DNA from: Gammaproteobacteria bacterium
GTDB lineage: Bacteria; Pseudomonadota; Gammaproteobacteria; Steroidobacterales; Steroidobacteraceae
Assembly: GCA_947455595.1 (NCBI GenBank)
Contig: CANGOP010000011.1
Span: 33,614-97,613, forward strand
DNA length: 64,000 nt
Direction: 5' to 3'
Of this stretch, positions 10,216-19,485 are shown one piece after another (within the stretch, counting starts at the first letter, position 1; each line of letters begins with the position of its first letter). Both the position numbers and the translations under genes were made by a program. The notes below the pieces were generated by a model. The model was not told the DNA's origin. It saw only the letters and a program-made list of their open reading frames with translations, and did not search any database.

Positions 10216-11885
10216 GGGGTATGACGCGGATAGACCTGACGGCCACCCACCCAGGTGCTCACGACCTGCACGTCGCGCAAGGTGGTTGGATCGATGGTGA
10301 ATGGGTCACGATCCAAGAGGATGAAGTCCGCGAGCTTCCCCACCTCCAGCGTGCCCTTCTCATGATCCTGGAACTCGGCGTAGGCCGATCCTGCGGTATA
10401 GGCGGACAACGTTTCGCCCACCGTGAGTTTTTGCTCTGGGAACCAACCGGCGGGATTTAAGCCATCCAACGTGCGACGCGTCACAGCCGCGTAGGTCGAC
10501 AAGAGCGGATCCAAGGGCGCGACGGGCCAGTCCGTCCCAAACGCCAGGTGCACGCCATGATCGAGGAGCGTTCGGAACGCATAGGTGCGGCTCGCGCGAT
10601 CATGACCTATCCGCGGCTCTGCCCAACGACCATCATCGATAGCATGGGTCGGTTGCATCGAGGCGATGACGCCCAGATCCCGAAAACGGTCGAAGTCCTT
10701 CGCTGCGATGTGCTGCGCATGTTCGATGCGAAATCGACGGTCACGAATACCGTTGCGGGCAGCGATCTCGGCATAAAAGTCGAGAATCGTTGAGATACCA
10801 CGGTCTCCGATGGCGTGGGTGCAGATCTGCTGCGCGGTCTCATCCGCGCGCATGAAATACCCGCGCGTCCGCTCGAGAGGGTGCATGGTGTCGGCGAGTA
10901 GGCCGTGATTGCCCGGCTCGTCATTGAAGTCGTTGAAGAAGTAGGCCGTGCGTGAGCCGAGTGATCCGTCGGCAAACGCTTTCACCGCACCGATGCGTAA
11001 CCAAGCATCGCCAAACGCATGTCCGATCCCGAGTTTCGCCTGATCTTCCACGGTGTCGACCGGGGAGGCCACATAGACGCGCGCGGTGAGCGCGCCTTCG
11101 CGGCGCAGTTCGGCATACACCGCGATGTCCTCATGAGGCGCGGCCATGTCTTGCACGCTCGTGACCCCGAGCGAGGCAGCATGCGCTAGCGCGCGCTCGA
11201 TATGGGCGCGACGCTGTGCGTGTGTCGGTGGTGGAATTACGGCGCGGATCAGGTTTTCGGCGGCATCCTTCATGACGCCCGTCGGTTCACCCGAACGGTC
11301 ATGCACGATCACACCGCCATCGGGGTTGCGGGTCGCGCGATCGACGTGCGCGAGAGCCAGTGCCGCGGTGTTCGCCAGCAGCGCATGGCCGTCGTAGCGG
11401 TCCACGGCAACCGGATTATGCGGCGTCACGGCGTCGATCATCTGCCGGGTGGGCAAGCTGCCACCGGGCCATTTGGACTCGTCCCATTCGCCTGCAAGGA
11501 TCCACTCGCCCGGTGCCATCTTCGCTGCCTGTGCGCCAATACGGCGAACAAATTCCGCGGGAGTGGTCGCATCGTTGAGCTGTACGGCAGCCAAGGCCCC
11601 ACCACCATCCGAGAAGTGCACATGTGCATCATTAAAGCCAGGCACGATGCGCTGGCCGTGGGCATCGACGATCTGGGTCCCGGGGCCGATCCAGCTGGCG
11701 ACTGATTGAGCATCCCCTATGGCGACCAGTCGTTCGCCGAGTACGGCAAATTCGGTCGCCTCGGCGCTGTGCGCGCCGGTCCACACGTGTGCATTACGGA
11801 TCACCAGGTCCGCGCTTGGCGCAGCGAGCGAGGCGGTGGCGATCCAGACAGACAGTAGGCCTAAGGAGATGCGAGTCGAGCTCAT
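10212..11885 (-). CDS. Amidohydrolase family 3 (YtcJ-like), probably exported
   Basis: N-terminal signal-like segment; GFNDAHVHFSDGG, CTHAIGDRGISTILDFYAE, FGTDWPVAPLDPL; stop overlaps the next gene's start. Confidence 0.82.
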   Translation of the reverse strand: MSSTRISLGLLSVWIATASLAAPSADLVIRNAHVWTGAHSAEATEFAVLGERLVAIGDAQSVASWIGPGTQIVDAHGQRIVPGFNDAHVHFSDGGGALAAVQLNDATTPAEFVRRIGAQAAKMAPGEWILAGEWDESKWPGGSLPTRQMIDAVTPHNPVAVDRYDGHALLANTAALALAHVDRATRNPDGGVIVHDRSGEPTGVMKDAAENLIRAVIPPPTHAQRRAHIERALAHAASLGVTSVQDMAAPHEDIAVYAELRREGALTARVYVASPVDTVEDQAKLGIGHAFGDAWLRIGAVKAFADGSLGSRTAYFFNDFNDEPGNHGLLADTMHPLERTRGYFMRADETAQQICTHAIGDRGISTILDFYAEIAARNGIRDRRFRIEHAQHIAAKDFDRFRDLGVIASMQPTHAIDDGRWAEPRIGHDRASRTYAFRTLLDHGVHLAFGTDWPVAPLDPLLSTYAAVTRRTLDGLNPAGWFPEQKLTVGETLSAYTAGSAYAEFQDHEKGTLEVGKLADFILLDRDPFTIDPTTLRDVQVVSTWVGGRQVYPRHTP

Positions 11886-12071
11886 GCCGGCATCCTTGAG
11901 AAGAGTGCGGGGTGGACTCCCCGGATAGGCTTTAGGGTGTCAGCCGGTTCCGCGCGGGTCAATTCTAATGGCGGCCCCGGGCAGCGCTAGCGGCTGACGC
12001 TGAATTGCAACCTTGACCTGGCTGCCGACCGCTACACTTCACCCTCAATGACCCTAAGGAGTCGCCGAACT

Positions 12072-13103
12072 ATGTCCAGCCCCATTGATCTGCGTAGTGA
12101 CACTGTGACACGCCCAACGGCTGCCATGCTGACCGCCATGTCGGCCGCAGAGGTGGGTGATGATGTGCTCGGCGAAGACCCGACTGTGGCGCGGTTGCAG
12201 TCCAAGGCGGCGGCGATGTTCGGCATGCAGGCTGGCATCTTCTGTCCGTCGGGCACGATGACGAACCAGATTGCTATTCGGCTGCACACCCGCCCGGGTG
12301 ACGAAGTCATTTGTGCCGATCTTGCGCACATTTACCTGTATGAAGGCGGCGGTATTGCTGCGAATTCCGGCGCTTCGGTGCGCCTCCTTCCCGGTGACCG
12401 GGGCCGCTTCACGGCCGACGCGGTACGCGCCGCAATCAACAAACGCAACGACTCGCATCTGCCGTGGACGCGCCTCGTAGCCATTGAAAACACGGTGAAC
12501 AAGGGCGGCGGTGCTTGCTGGGACCTCGCCGAGTTGCAGCGCATTCGTGCGGTCTGCGATGAACAGGGTCTGGCGCTGCATTTGGACGGCGCGCGCTTGT
12601 TCAACGCGCTGGTGGCGAAGGGGCAGGATCCGAAGGCCTTTGGGCAACTCTTCGACACGATCTCGATTTGCCTGTCCAAGGGCCTTGGTGCGCCGGTTGG
12701 CTCACTGCTCCTAGGATCCGGCGAGCACATCGAGCGTGCGCATCGGCTGCGAAAGCTCTTTGGCGGCGGCATGCGCCAGGCAGGCTACCTCGCAGCCGCT
12801 GGTCTGCACGCGCTCGAGCATCATGTGCAGCGTCTCGCAGTCGATCATCAGATGGCGCAGGCGGCCGCGGCGCATTTGGCGCAACAGCGCTGGGTGGCTG
12901 AGTTGCTACCGGTCGAAACCAATCTCGTGATTTTCCGTCTTCAGCCGGGTATGCGCGCTGAGACTGTCTTAGCGCATTTCGCGGCTCATGGCATCAAGGC
13001 CTCCACCATGGGGCCAGATCTCGTGCGCTTCGTGTTTCACCTCGACGTGCCGGCGGACGCTGTGGCGCGTATTGCGAGTGCCTTGGCTGTGTTCGAAAGT
13101 TAA
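12072..13103 (+). CDS. Low-specificity L-threonine aldolase
   Basis: MSSPIDLRSDTVTRPTAAML...GDDVLGEDPTV; HLDGARLFNALVA; SICLSKGLGAPVGSLL (PLP Lys). Confidence 0.9.
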   Translation: MSSPIDLRSDTVTRPTAAMLTAMSAAEVGDDVLGEDPTVARLQSKAAAMFGMQAGIFCPSGTMTNQIAIRLHTRPGDEVICADLAHIYLYEGGGIAANSGASVRLLPGDRGRFTADAVRAAINKRNDSHLPWTRLVAIENTVNKGGGACWDLAELQRIRAVCDEQGLALHLDGARLFNALVAKGQDPKAFGQLFDTISICLSKGLGAPVGSLLLGSGEHIERAHRLRKLFGGGMRQAGYLAAAGLHALEHHVQRLAVDHQMAQAAAAHLAQQRWVAELLPVETNLVIFRLQPGMRAETVLAHFAAHGIKASTMGPDLVRFVFHLDVPADAVARIASALAVFES

Positions 13104-13177
13104 GCGCGGTTGGCGCGGTCTCTTATGACGATCAATGGATGAGCGGGGAGGGACGCGCCAACGACGGCCGGTATGAG

Positions 13178-14131
13178 CTAGCCTCGGAGCCATGCGTCAT
13201 AGAGCGCTGGCCAAAGGGCGCTCGGCGTGCCGGGTCTGCCCACACCGTACGCATGCTCCCCTGTCTCGAAGAGATGCGGTTCATGCGGCACCTGCGCTTC
13301 GTACAGCGCCGATTGAAAGAGTCGCGCATGTTCAACGGATACCACACTGTCATCGTATGCGTGGGTGATAAAAAAACGCGGTGTCGTGCGGCTAACGTGA
13401 CGCTCCGGTGACCGCTGTAAGATGAGCTCTGAGGAAGGATAGTCGCCAAGCAGAAAACGCCGTGAGTCGACATGCGCGAGGCCGTCGCGCAGGCTGACCA
13501 CGGGATACATGAGCGCAGCATGCGCGGGCTGTGCAGAAGCCCGGTCGGCTGCGTCGACCGGCGCATAGACCGATTCTGTCCAAGCGGTCGCAAGTGACGC
13601 CGCCAGATGCCCACCGGCTGAGAAGCCCAGGACGCCCAGACAATCGGGATCAATCTGAAAATTAACCGCATGGTGCCGAATCAAACGGAGTGCACGCTGG
13701 GAATCCTGCAGCGGGACGTCGCTACGGGGGGCCCACCCCTCACACGGCAGCCGATAAGCGAGCACAAACACCGTGATGCCGAAGGCATTCAAGGTTCGCG
13801 CGAGATCTACGCCCTCGTTCTCAATGGAAACGAACAAATAAGCGCCGCCAGGGCAGACGAGCACACTGCGGCCATCGGGGCGCTTTGGCCGAAACACGTG
13901 CACCGCAGGCACGTCAATTCCTCGCAAAAATCGCGCTGGCCAGTCGCTCGGTAAGTTGGGTGCACGAAAGCCGGTGTGACCGGGAGCATCGCCCGGCCAC
14001 AGTCGCAGGACTTCCTGCGACGGCCAACCGAGTGTCGACTTTGGCTTCGCTGAAGCAGCCTCGCCGGATCCGTCGGCCCACGCGCTCATCGCGGCAAGAC
14101 CTTGCAGGACAGTGCGTCGATCGACGGGCAT
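13178..14131 (-). CDS. Alpha/beta hydrolase (acetyl-esterase/BD-FAE-like)
   Basis: PGGAYLFVSIENEG oxyanion region, GFSAGGHLAASLA nucleophile elbow, THAYDDSVVSVEH acid, GEHAYG histidine. Confidence 0.82.
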   Translation of the reverse strand: MPVDRRTVLQGLAAMSAWADGSGEAASAKPKSTLGWPSQEVLRLWPGDAPGHTGFRAPNLPSDWPARFLRGIDVPAVHVFRPKRPDGRSVLVCPGGAYLFVSIENEGVDLARTLNAFGITVFVLAYRLPCEGWAPRSDVPLQDSQRALRLIRHHAVNFQIDPDCLGVLGFSAGGHLAASLATAWTESVYAPVDAADRASAQPAHAALMYPVVSLRDGLAHVDSRRFLLGDYPSSELILQRSPERHVSRTTPRFFITHAYDDSVVSVEHARLFQSALYEAQVPHEPHLFETGEHAYGVGRPGTPSALWPALYDAWLRG

Positions 14132-14179
14132 CGGCTGCGCTCTTTCAAAAGCCAGCGGGTACGATGCGTCCGTTCGGCG

Positions 14180-15739
14180 TCAGGGGACGCAGCTCAGTCC
14201 AATCGCACCGATCGCCGGTACGAAGGTGCCTTCGAGCACCATGCACTTGATCGCCTCAATGTCTGGGGCAAAGAAGCGATCCTCGTCGTAAGCGGGTACC
14301 TGTGTGCGGATCATGTCCCGACACGCTTCCAAGACCTCAGAACTCTTACTCGGCCGGTGGAAGCCGATGCCTTGTGCGGCGGCTAGCAACTCGATGGCGA
14401 TTACGGCGGCCCCGTTTTCCGCCATCTGCGTCAAGCGACGCGCCGCGTAGGTGGCCATCGAGACGTGGTCTTCTTGATTGGCGCTCGTTGGAATCGAGTC
14501 GACGCTCCCAGGATGCGCCAAAGATTTATTCTCAGAGACGAGTGCGGCGGCCGTCACTTGGGCGAGCATGAAGCCCGAGTTCAAGCCGCTGTTGTTCACG
14601 AGAAACGCCGGTAGCCCACTCATTTTCGGATCGACCAGGATCGCAAGACGCCGCTCCGAGAGCGAGGCCAGTTCGCAGATCGCGAGGGCGAGTTGATCGG
14701 CGGCGAACGCTACGGGCTCCGCATGAAAGTTACCACCGGAGAGCACGTCGCCTTCATCCGGGAAGATGAGCGGGTTGTCGGTCACTGCATTGGCCTCACG
14801 AACCAGCGTCGTCGCCGCTGTGCGCATGACATCGAGGCAAGCGCCCATGACCTGCGGCTGGCAGCGCAGCGAGTACGGGTCCTGAACACGATCACAGTCC
14901 GCGTGGCTGGCGCGAATGGCGCTACCGGCGAGGAGTCGACGGTAGATGCTCGCCACATCCGACTGTCCCGGCTGGCGGCGTAGCAAGTGGATACGCGGAT
15001 CAAACGGCGCATCCGAGCCCTTGAGCGCATCGACGGACATCGCACCGGCGACCACGGCTGCAGCATAGACATCTTCGATCTTGAGCAGACCCACCAGCGC
15101 GAGCGCGGTTGAGACCTGCGTCCCGTTAAGAAGCGCGAGACCTTCCTTAGGTCCCAAGTCCATGGGGGATAAACCCGCTACCGCCAGTGCCTTCTTGGCC
15201 GGCAGAATTTTCCCGCCGACCCGGGCCTCGCCGTAGCCGAGCAATATCGCCACCATGTGGGCGAGCGGGGCCAAGTCACCCGAAGCACCGACTGAACCTT
15301 GTCCCGGGATGCACGGATATACCTCATGCTCGAGTAGCGCCATGAGGCCCTTCAACGTTTCGATGCGGATGCCCGAATAGCCTTGCGCAAGACTCGCGAT
15401 CTTGAGCACGAGAATGAGCCGCACGACTTCGTCGGACAGCAATGCGCCGGTTCCGGCGGCATGGGAGAGGACGATGTTCTTTTGCAGTGTCCGCAAATCG
15501 TCCTTGGGGATGCGCGTCTGCGCGAGCAGACCAAAGCCGGTGTTGATGCCATAGGCGGTTTGGCCGCTGGCGATCACCTTGTCCACGACAGCCACACTCT
15601 TTTTGACGGCGGCGACCGCACTGCTGGTCAGGGTGACCCGCACAGGTTGTCGGTACACGCGACGCAAGGTCGCCAGATCCAGATCGTGGTCGCCGATGCT
15701 GAGCGTGAAGGCGCGGGAACGGGTGGGAGTCGATGCCAT
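14180..15739 (-). CDS. hutH: Histidine ammonia-lyase (MIO enzyme)
   Basis: [15 protein letters not shown] (MIO Ala-Ser-Gly), [11 protein letters not shown] (SH pair typical of histidine specificity), [29 protein letters not shown] extends upstream to 15778. Confidence 0.88.
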   Translation of the reverse strand: MASTPTRSRAFTLSIGDHDLDLATLRRVYRQPVRVTLTSSAVAAVKKSVAVVDKVIASGQTAYGINTGFGLLAQTRIPKDDLRTLQKNIVLSHAAGTGALLSDEVVRLILVLKIASLAQGYSGIRIETLKGLMALLEHEVYPCIPGQGSVGASGDLAPLAHMVAILLGYGEARVGGKILPAKKALAVAGLSPMDLGPKEGLALLNGTQVSTALALVGLLKIEDVYAAAVVAGAMSVDALKGSDAPFDPRIHLLRRQPGQSDVASIYRRLLAGSAIRASHADCDRVQDPYSLRCQPQVMGACLDVMRTAATTLVREANAVTDNPLIFPDEGDVLSGGNFHAEPVAFAADQLALAICELASLSERRLAILVDPKMSGLPAFLVNNSGLNSGFMLAQVTAAALVSENKSLAHPGSVDSIPTSANQEDHVSMATYAARRLTQMAENGAAVIAIELLAAAQGIGFHRPSKSSEVLEACRDMIRTQVPAYDEDRFFAPDIEAIKCMVLEGTFVPAIGAIGLSCVP

Positions 15740-15802
15740 GAGATCCTCGATCAGGGACTGACGATGCGCTGGTCGCATCGCCGGGTCATCCGGTGAATTC
15801 GC

Positions 15803-16069
15803 TTAGAGGTCCAGTTTAAGGCTGGATGTGGGTTGGCTGCAGCACAGCAATATTTCATCTGCCGCCAGATCCCACAAGGGTTCCGTCGTATACGTCACCG
15901 TGCCGTCGATTAAGCGAGTGACGCAGGTGCCGCAAAACCCCGAGCGACAGGCGAACGGAGCATCAATGCCGGCGCTCTCGGCGGCGCTGAGCAGCGAGTC
16001 CGTCTCCGCTACCCAAGTTGTCGCCCGCTCACTCTTGCAGAAGATGATCGGATGCTCAGGTGCGGTCAT
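15803..16069 (-). CDS. Stand-alone plant-type [2Fe-2S] ferredoxin
   Basis: ACRSGFCGTCVTRL...LLCCSQP cluster motif, like the C-terminal domain of VanB/phthalate dioxygenase reductase-type proteins. Confidence 0.85.
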   Translation of the reverse strand: MTAPEHPIIFCKSERATTWVAETDSLLSAAESAGIDAPFACRSGFCGTCVTRLIDGTVTYTTEPLWDLAADEILLCCSQPTSSLKLDL

Positions 16070-17204
16070 GGGGGTCTCTTTTGGCGGTCTGTGCCCAACG
16101 ACGGGCCACATACTGGATCATGTCTTCAATCGTGCCCTCGAAGGCGTCCGGTGCCAGCGGACCCGGTTCGTACAGGGCGCTGTGCAGCCCGCGCCAGAGA
16201 ACCTCGAGTTCTTGGCGGTCTTCGGCGCTGAACTCCGCGCATAAGGCGACATAGTCGGTGACCACCGGATCATCCGGCGTCAGTTGCGCGGACCCGGTCA
16301 CGCCCCAGCGGATGCCGACATGACCGACATCGGTTGGGCGCAGGCACATGTACAGCGTGAAGTGCGGGCAGATGCCGATCACGAAGCCTGGGAAGATCCA
16401 GTAAAAGGCATCGGAGCGCCTTTCGAGATCGGTAAGGGTCGGTGGATAGGGTCCGCGTTCCGGACAGCTCGGCGCGAAGTTGGCGCGGTAACCGGTGTAA
16501 TCGTCCGAGGGCGTGAGTTTTTCGCACAGATGGGTGGGCGTGACCGCATGGAGCGTTTTGGCATGTAGCGGAGAGAGGTGATAACCCTCCATGAAGTTTT
16601 CCGCGAGGCATTTCCAGTTGGTGGCCCAGACTTCATCGGCGCCGTACAAGAATCGTCGCGACGCGTCTTGGTAATTAGCAACCACCGACTCGATTCCGCT
16701 GAGGCGAGGCAACAGTGGGGCTGCGTCGCCGCTGAGATTCACGAAGATGTAGCCATGCCAAAGCGTGCAGGCGATGCTCGGTAAGCGACAGGTTCGCTTA
16801 TCAAGACTCGTTCCGTTCATGAGCGGCGCAGCAGCGAGTGCACCATCCAAGCCATATGTCCACGCGTGATATGGGCAGGTAAAGCGGACGGCATGACCGC
16901 GATCGCGCGCCACCAGAGAGCCGCGATGGCGACAGACATTGGAGTGCACCTGCACCCCCTCGTTGGTCCGCACCACTAAGAGCGGTTCACCGACGAGCTC
17001 GGTCGTGTAGTAGTCCCCGACGCTGGGTATTTCACCCTCGTGTCCGATGGCGATCCACTCACGACGAAACAGTTCGCTCTTTTCCCATTCGAGCCAGGCT
17101 TCGGACGTGTAGAACTCGCCCGGCATCGCGCGTGCCGCCGAGCGTGGCTGACCCTGACGTTCATTCAGCGCTGCCACGATACGCTTCGTTGAATCGGCTC
17201 TCAT
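16056..17204 (-). CDS. Rieske non-heme iron oxygenase alpha subunit (GbcA/CntA-like architecture)
   Basis: Rieske CRH...CPYHAWTY and mononuclear site NWKCLAENFMEGYHLSPLH; overlaps the ferredoxin start. Confidence 0.87.
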   Translation of the reverse strand: MRADSTKRIVAALNERQGQPRSAARAMPGEFYTSEAWLEWEKSELFRREWIAIGHEGEIPSVGDYYTTELVGEPLLVVRTNEGVQVHSNVCRHRGSLVARDRGHAVRFTCPYHAWTYGLDGALAAAPLMNGTSLDKRTCRLPSIACTLWHGYIFVNLSGDAAPLLPRLSGIESVVANYQDASRRFLYGADEVWATNWKCLAENFMEGYHLSPLHAKTLHAVTPTHLCEKLTPSDDYTGYRANFAPSCPERGPYPPTLTDLERRSDAFYWIFPGFVIGICPHFTLYMCLRPTDVGHVGIRWGVTGSAQLTPDDPVVTDYVALCAEFSAEDRQELEVLWRGLHSALYEPGPLAPDAFEGTIEDMIQYVARRWAQTAKRDPHDRT

Positions 17205-18223
17205 GGGGTCGCTTCCGCCGCGAGGCGTTCCTTTACGCGACGTCGGAACAATAACTGCGCACGATCGATGGCAAGATCAATTTTCGGGGTTCGTTGGTCT
17301 TTGAAGCCACGGTGAACGGCTTCCAACACCACGCGGTCTTCCGCGAACGCATTGCGCACGGCCACATCCATCTCTTCCGAGAGCGCGGCATTGTGGGGTT
17401 CGAAATTGCGCGTCTGGAACCAGTAGTAACGGGTCGTGTCCGCATCCACCGGCGTCATGAAGTTGTATGAGTCCATGATCATCGCCAGCGGATGGTTCGC
17501 GCCTTCCTGCTCGGCTGCACCGGTTGGGACGAAGACGGCGCGGATGAAGGCGTGACTGGGGTAGCGTACTTCGTAGTGCTGCAACCGGTCGCAGTGGCCG
17601 GTGAAGCGCACCAGCGATTGATAGAAGGGCGCCACGGGGACATTGCGCATCCAGCGCCAGGCCGTCACGCCGCTGGCCGCTTCCGTGGTCTGAATCGGGG
17701 TGTCGGCACACGCATCGTTGCCGAAGGAGGACTGATGGACCCACGCCACGTGCGAGGGGTCGAGGAGGTTGTCGGTGATATAGAGAACATGGCAGGCCAC
17801 GGTCATCGAACCGCCCGCATTACGACCCCAGGCCGGATTGTCGGCCTCAGCGATCTGAAAGATCTCGTCAGGGTTCGCTTTGGCCTCATCGCCCATCCAC
17901 ACCCAAACCAGTCCATAACGCGAGACGGTGGGATACCGACGCACACGGGCACTGGTCGGAATGCGATCCATGCCCGGCACATGGGTGCACCGTCCGGATC
18001 CGTCGTAGACCATTCCGTGGTAGCCACATTCGATCGTATCGTCGCGCAGGCGTCCCATCGACAAGGGGAGCTTGCGGTGCACACAGGCGTCTTCGAGGGC
18101 AATCGCCTCACCGGCGCGGGTGCGGTACAGCACGATGCGTTCACCGATCACAGTGACGGCTTGGAGCTTGCGCGTCACCTCGGCATCCGTCGCCGCCACG
18201 TACCAAGCATTCTGAATGAACAC
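17201..18223 (-). CDS. Rieske non-heme iron oxygenase, VanA-type
   Basis: Rieske ACVHRKLPLSMG...CGYHGMVYD; mononuclear site ITDNLLDPSHVAWVH; GTG start; overlaps the next gene. Confidence 0.87.
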   Translation of the reverse strand: MFIQNAWYVAATDAEVTRKLQAVTVIGERIVLYRTRAGEAIALEDACVHRKLPLSMGRLRDDTIECGYHGMVYDGSGRCTHVPGMDRIPTSARVRRYPTVSRYGLVWVWMGDEAKANPDEIFQIAEADNPAWGRNAGGSMTVACHVLYITDNLLDPSHVAWVHQSSFGNDACADTPIQTTEAASGVTAWRWMRNVPVAPFYQSLVRFTGHCDRLQHYEVRYPSHAFIRAVFVPTGAAEQEGANHPLAMIMDSYNFMTPVDADTTRYYWFQTRNFEPHNAALSEEMDVAVRNAFAEDRVVLEAVHRGFKDQRTPKIDLAIDRAQLLFRRRVKERLAAEATP

Positions 18224-18298
18224 GACTTAGCCCCCCGATCGATCGTTGGCAGAGAGACTAGGGGGCCCACGCCCGGTAGTCACCCCATGTTCTCTGCA

Positions 18299-18320
18299 GT
18301 TTGTTTAAGATAAACTAAAC
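18299..18320. promoter_or_regulatory. Inverted repeat GTTTGTTTA-AGA-TAAACTAAAC, candidate LysR-type operator
   Basis: Near-perfect palindrome (one-base indel) in the divergent LysR/Rieske intergenic region. Confidence 0.5.
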
Positions 18321-18363
18321 ATTCGAGCGATGCAGGCGTCGCCTCGAATCGGAGAGATGCGCC

Positions 18364-19329
18364 GTGCTCAAACTACCGCCCCTGCGGTCCATCGAAGTCT
18401 TCGAAGTCGTCGGCCGCACCGGCAGCGTCAGTCGCGCCGCCGAGGAACTGGGCGTGTCGCCTAGCGCCGTGACCCAGCAGATCCACATTCTCGAGAAGCA
18501 TCTGGGCGTCCGGCTGGTGCAACGGAACGGACGCGGCATCGAGATCACCAGTTGGGGTTCGATGTACTGGAGTCGAATCACGACAGGGTTTCAACAACTG
18601 CGTCGCGCCCAAGAGGACGTCGATCGCGCACAGCGATCGCGGCACCTCATCGTGAGCGCGCTACCGTCGCTCGCGACGAAGTGGTTAGGGCCGTTGCTGT
18701 TTGATTGGAAGCAACGTGAGCCGTTGGCGAGTGTGCTTGTCAAAGGCCTAGATAACGAATCGAAACTGGATGGCGTGGAAGCGGACTTTCGCATCAGCTA
18801 CGGGCAGCGCAGACGCGGCTATTCTCGGTCGTCGCATCTCTTCACCGACCACGTCATCGTCGTGGCAAGTCCGTCACTACTTGAGCGTGCTGGTCCGATT
18901 CGACAGCCGCGCGATCTGCGCAAGCAAACCCTCTTATGGATTGACTGGGGCGTGGACCATCAGTCACCGCCAACCTGGCGGGATTGGTTCCCGTCGGTCG
19001 GTGTCTCGGGTGATCGCTTAAAGAGCGAACTGACTTTTTCCTTATCGGGTGCCGCCATCGATGCGGCTATCGAAGGCCGTGGCTTTGCTTTGGCGCAATA
19101 CTCAATGGTGGCGAGCGCATTGGCGCAGGGCCATTTGCAACGCGTCTTTGCTGAGGGCTTGCCGCTGCCGGAGTCCTACTTCCTCGCCTGGAACGGGGCG
19201 GCCTTGGACACCCCCACCGGCGCCGCGTTTCACGCCTGGTTACTCGCGGAGGGACGTCGCTTTGATGTCCCCGAGGCGGCCTCGGCACGGGGCCCTTTGC
19301 CCGCCATCCGGCCGACTCTCCCTGCCTAA
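18364..19329 (+). CDS. LysR-family transcriptional regulator (GcvA-like)
   Basis: N-terminal HTH LRSIEVFEVVGRTGSVSRAAEELGVSPSAVTQQIHILEKHLGVRLVQR. Confidence 0.9.
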   Translation: MLKLPPLRSIEVFEVVGRTGSVSRAAEELGVSPSAVTQQIHILEKHLGVRLVQRNGRGIEITSWGSMYWSRITTGFQQLRRAQEDVDRAQRSRHLIVSALPSLATKWLGPLLFDWKQREPLASVLVKGLDNESKLDGVEADFRISYGQRRRGYSRSSHLFTDHVIVVASPSLLERAGPIRQPRDLRKQTLLWIDWGVDHQSPPTWRDWFPSVGVSGDRLKSELTFSLSGAAIDAAIEGRGFALAQYSMVASALAQGHLQRVFAEGLPLPESYFLAWNGAALDTPTGAAFHAWLLAEGRRFDVPEAASARGPLPAIRPTLPA

Positions 19330-19485
19330 ATCACCCCGTTCGGGAGTCGGTACCGCTTGACGCTTAGCGATTCTCCCCGCACAAAGACCCTACGTGGTTT
19401 CCGAAAGGATCGGTGGCGAGGCCTGAAGGTCCGTCCGGCCGATCGAAACCGCCCGGATAGGGACCGTTAACGAAAGGGGAAGGGT

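Noticed and set aside
14180-15739. Assignment of the MIO enzyme as phenylalanine/tyrosine ammonia-lyase feeding the phenylacetate pathway
   Set aside because: The selectivity region reads VLSHAAG as in histidine ammonia-lyases, and the overall sequence follows HutH closely
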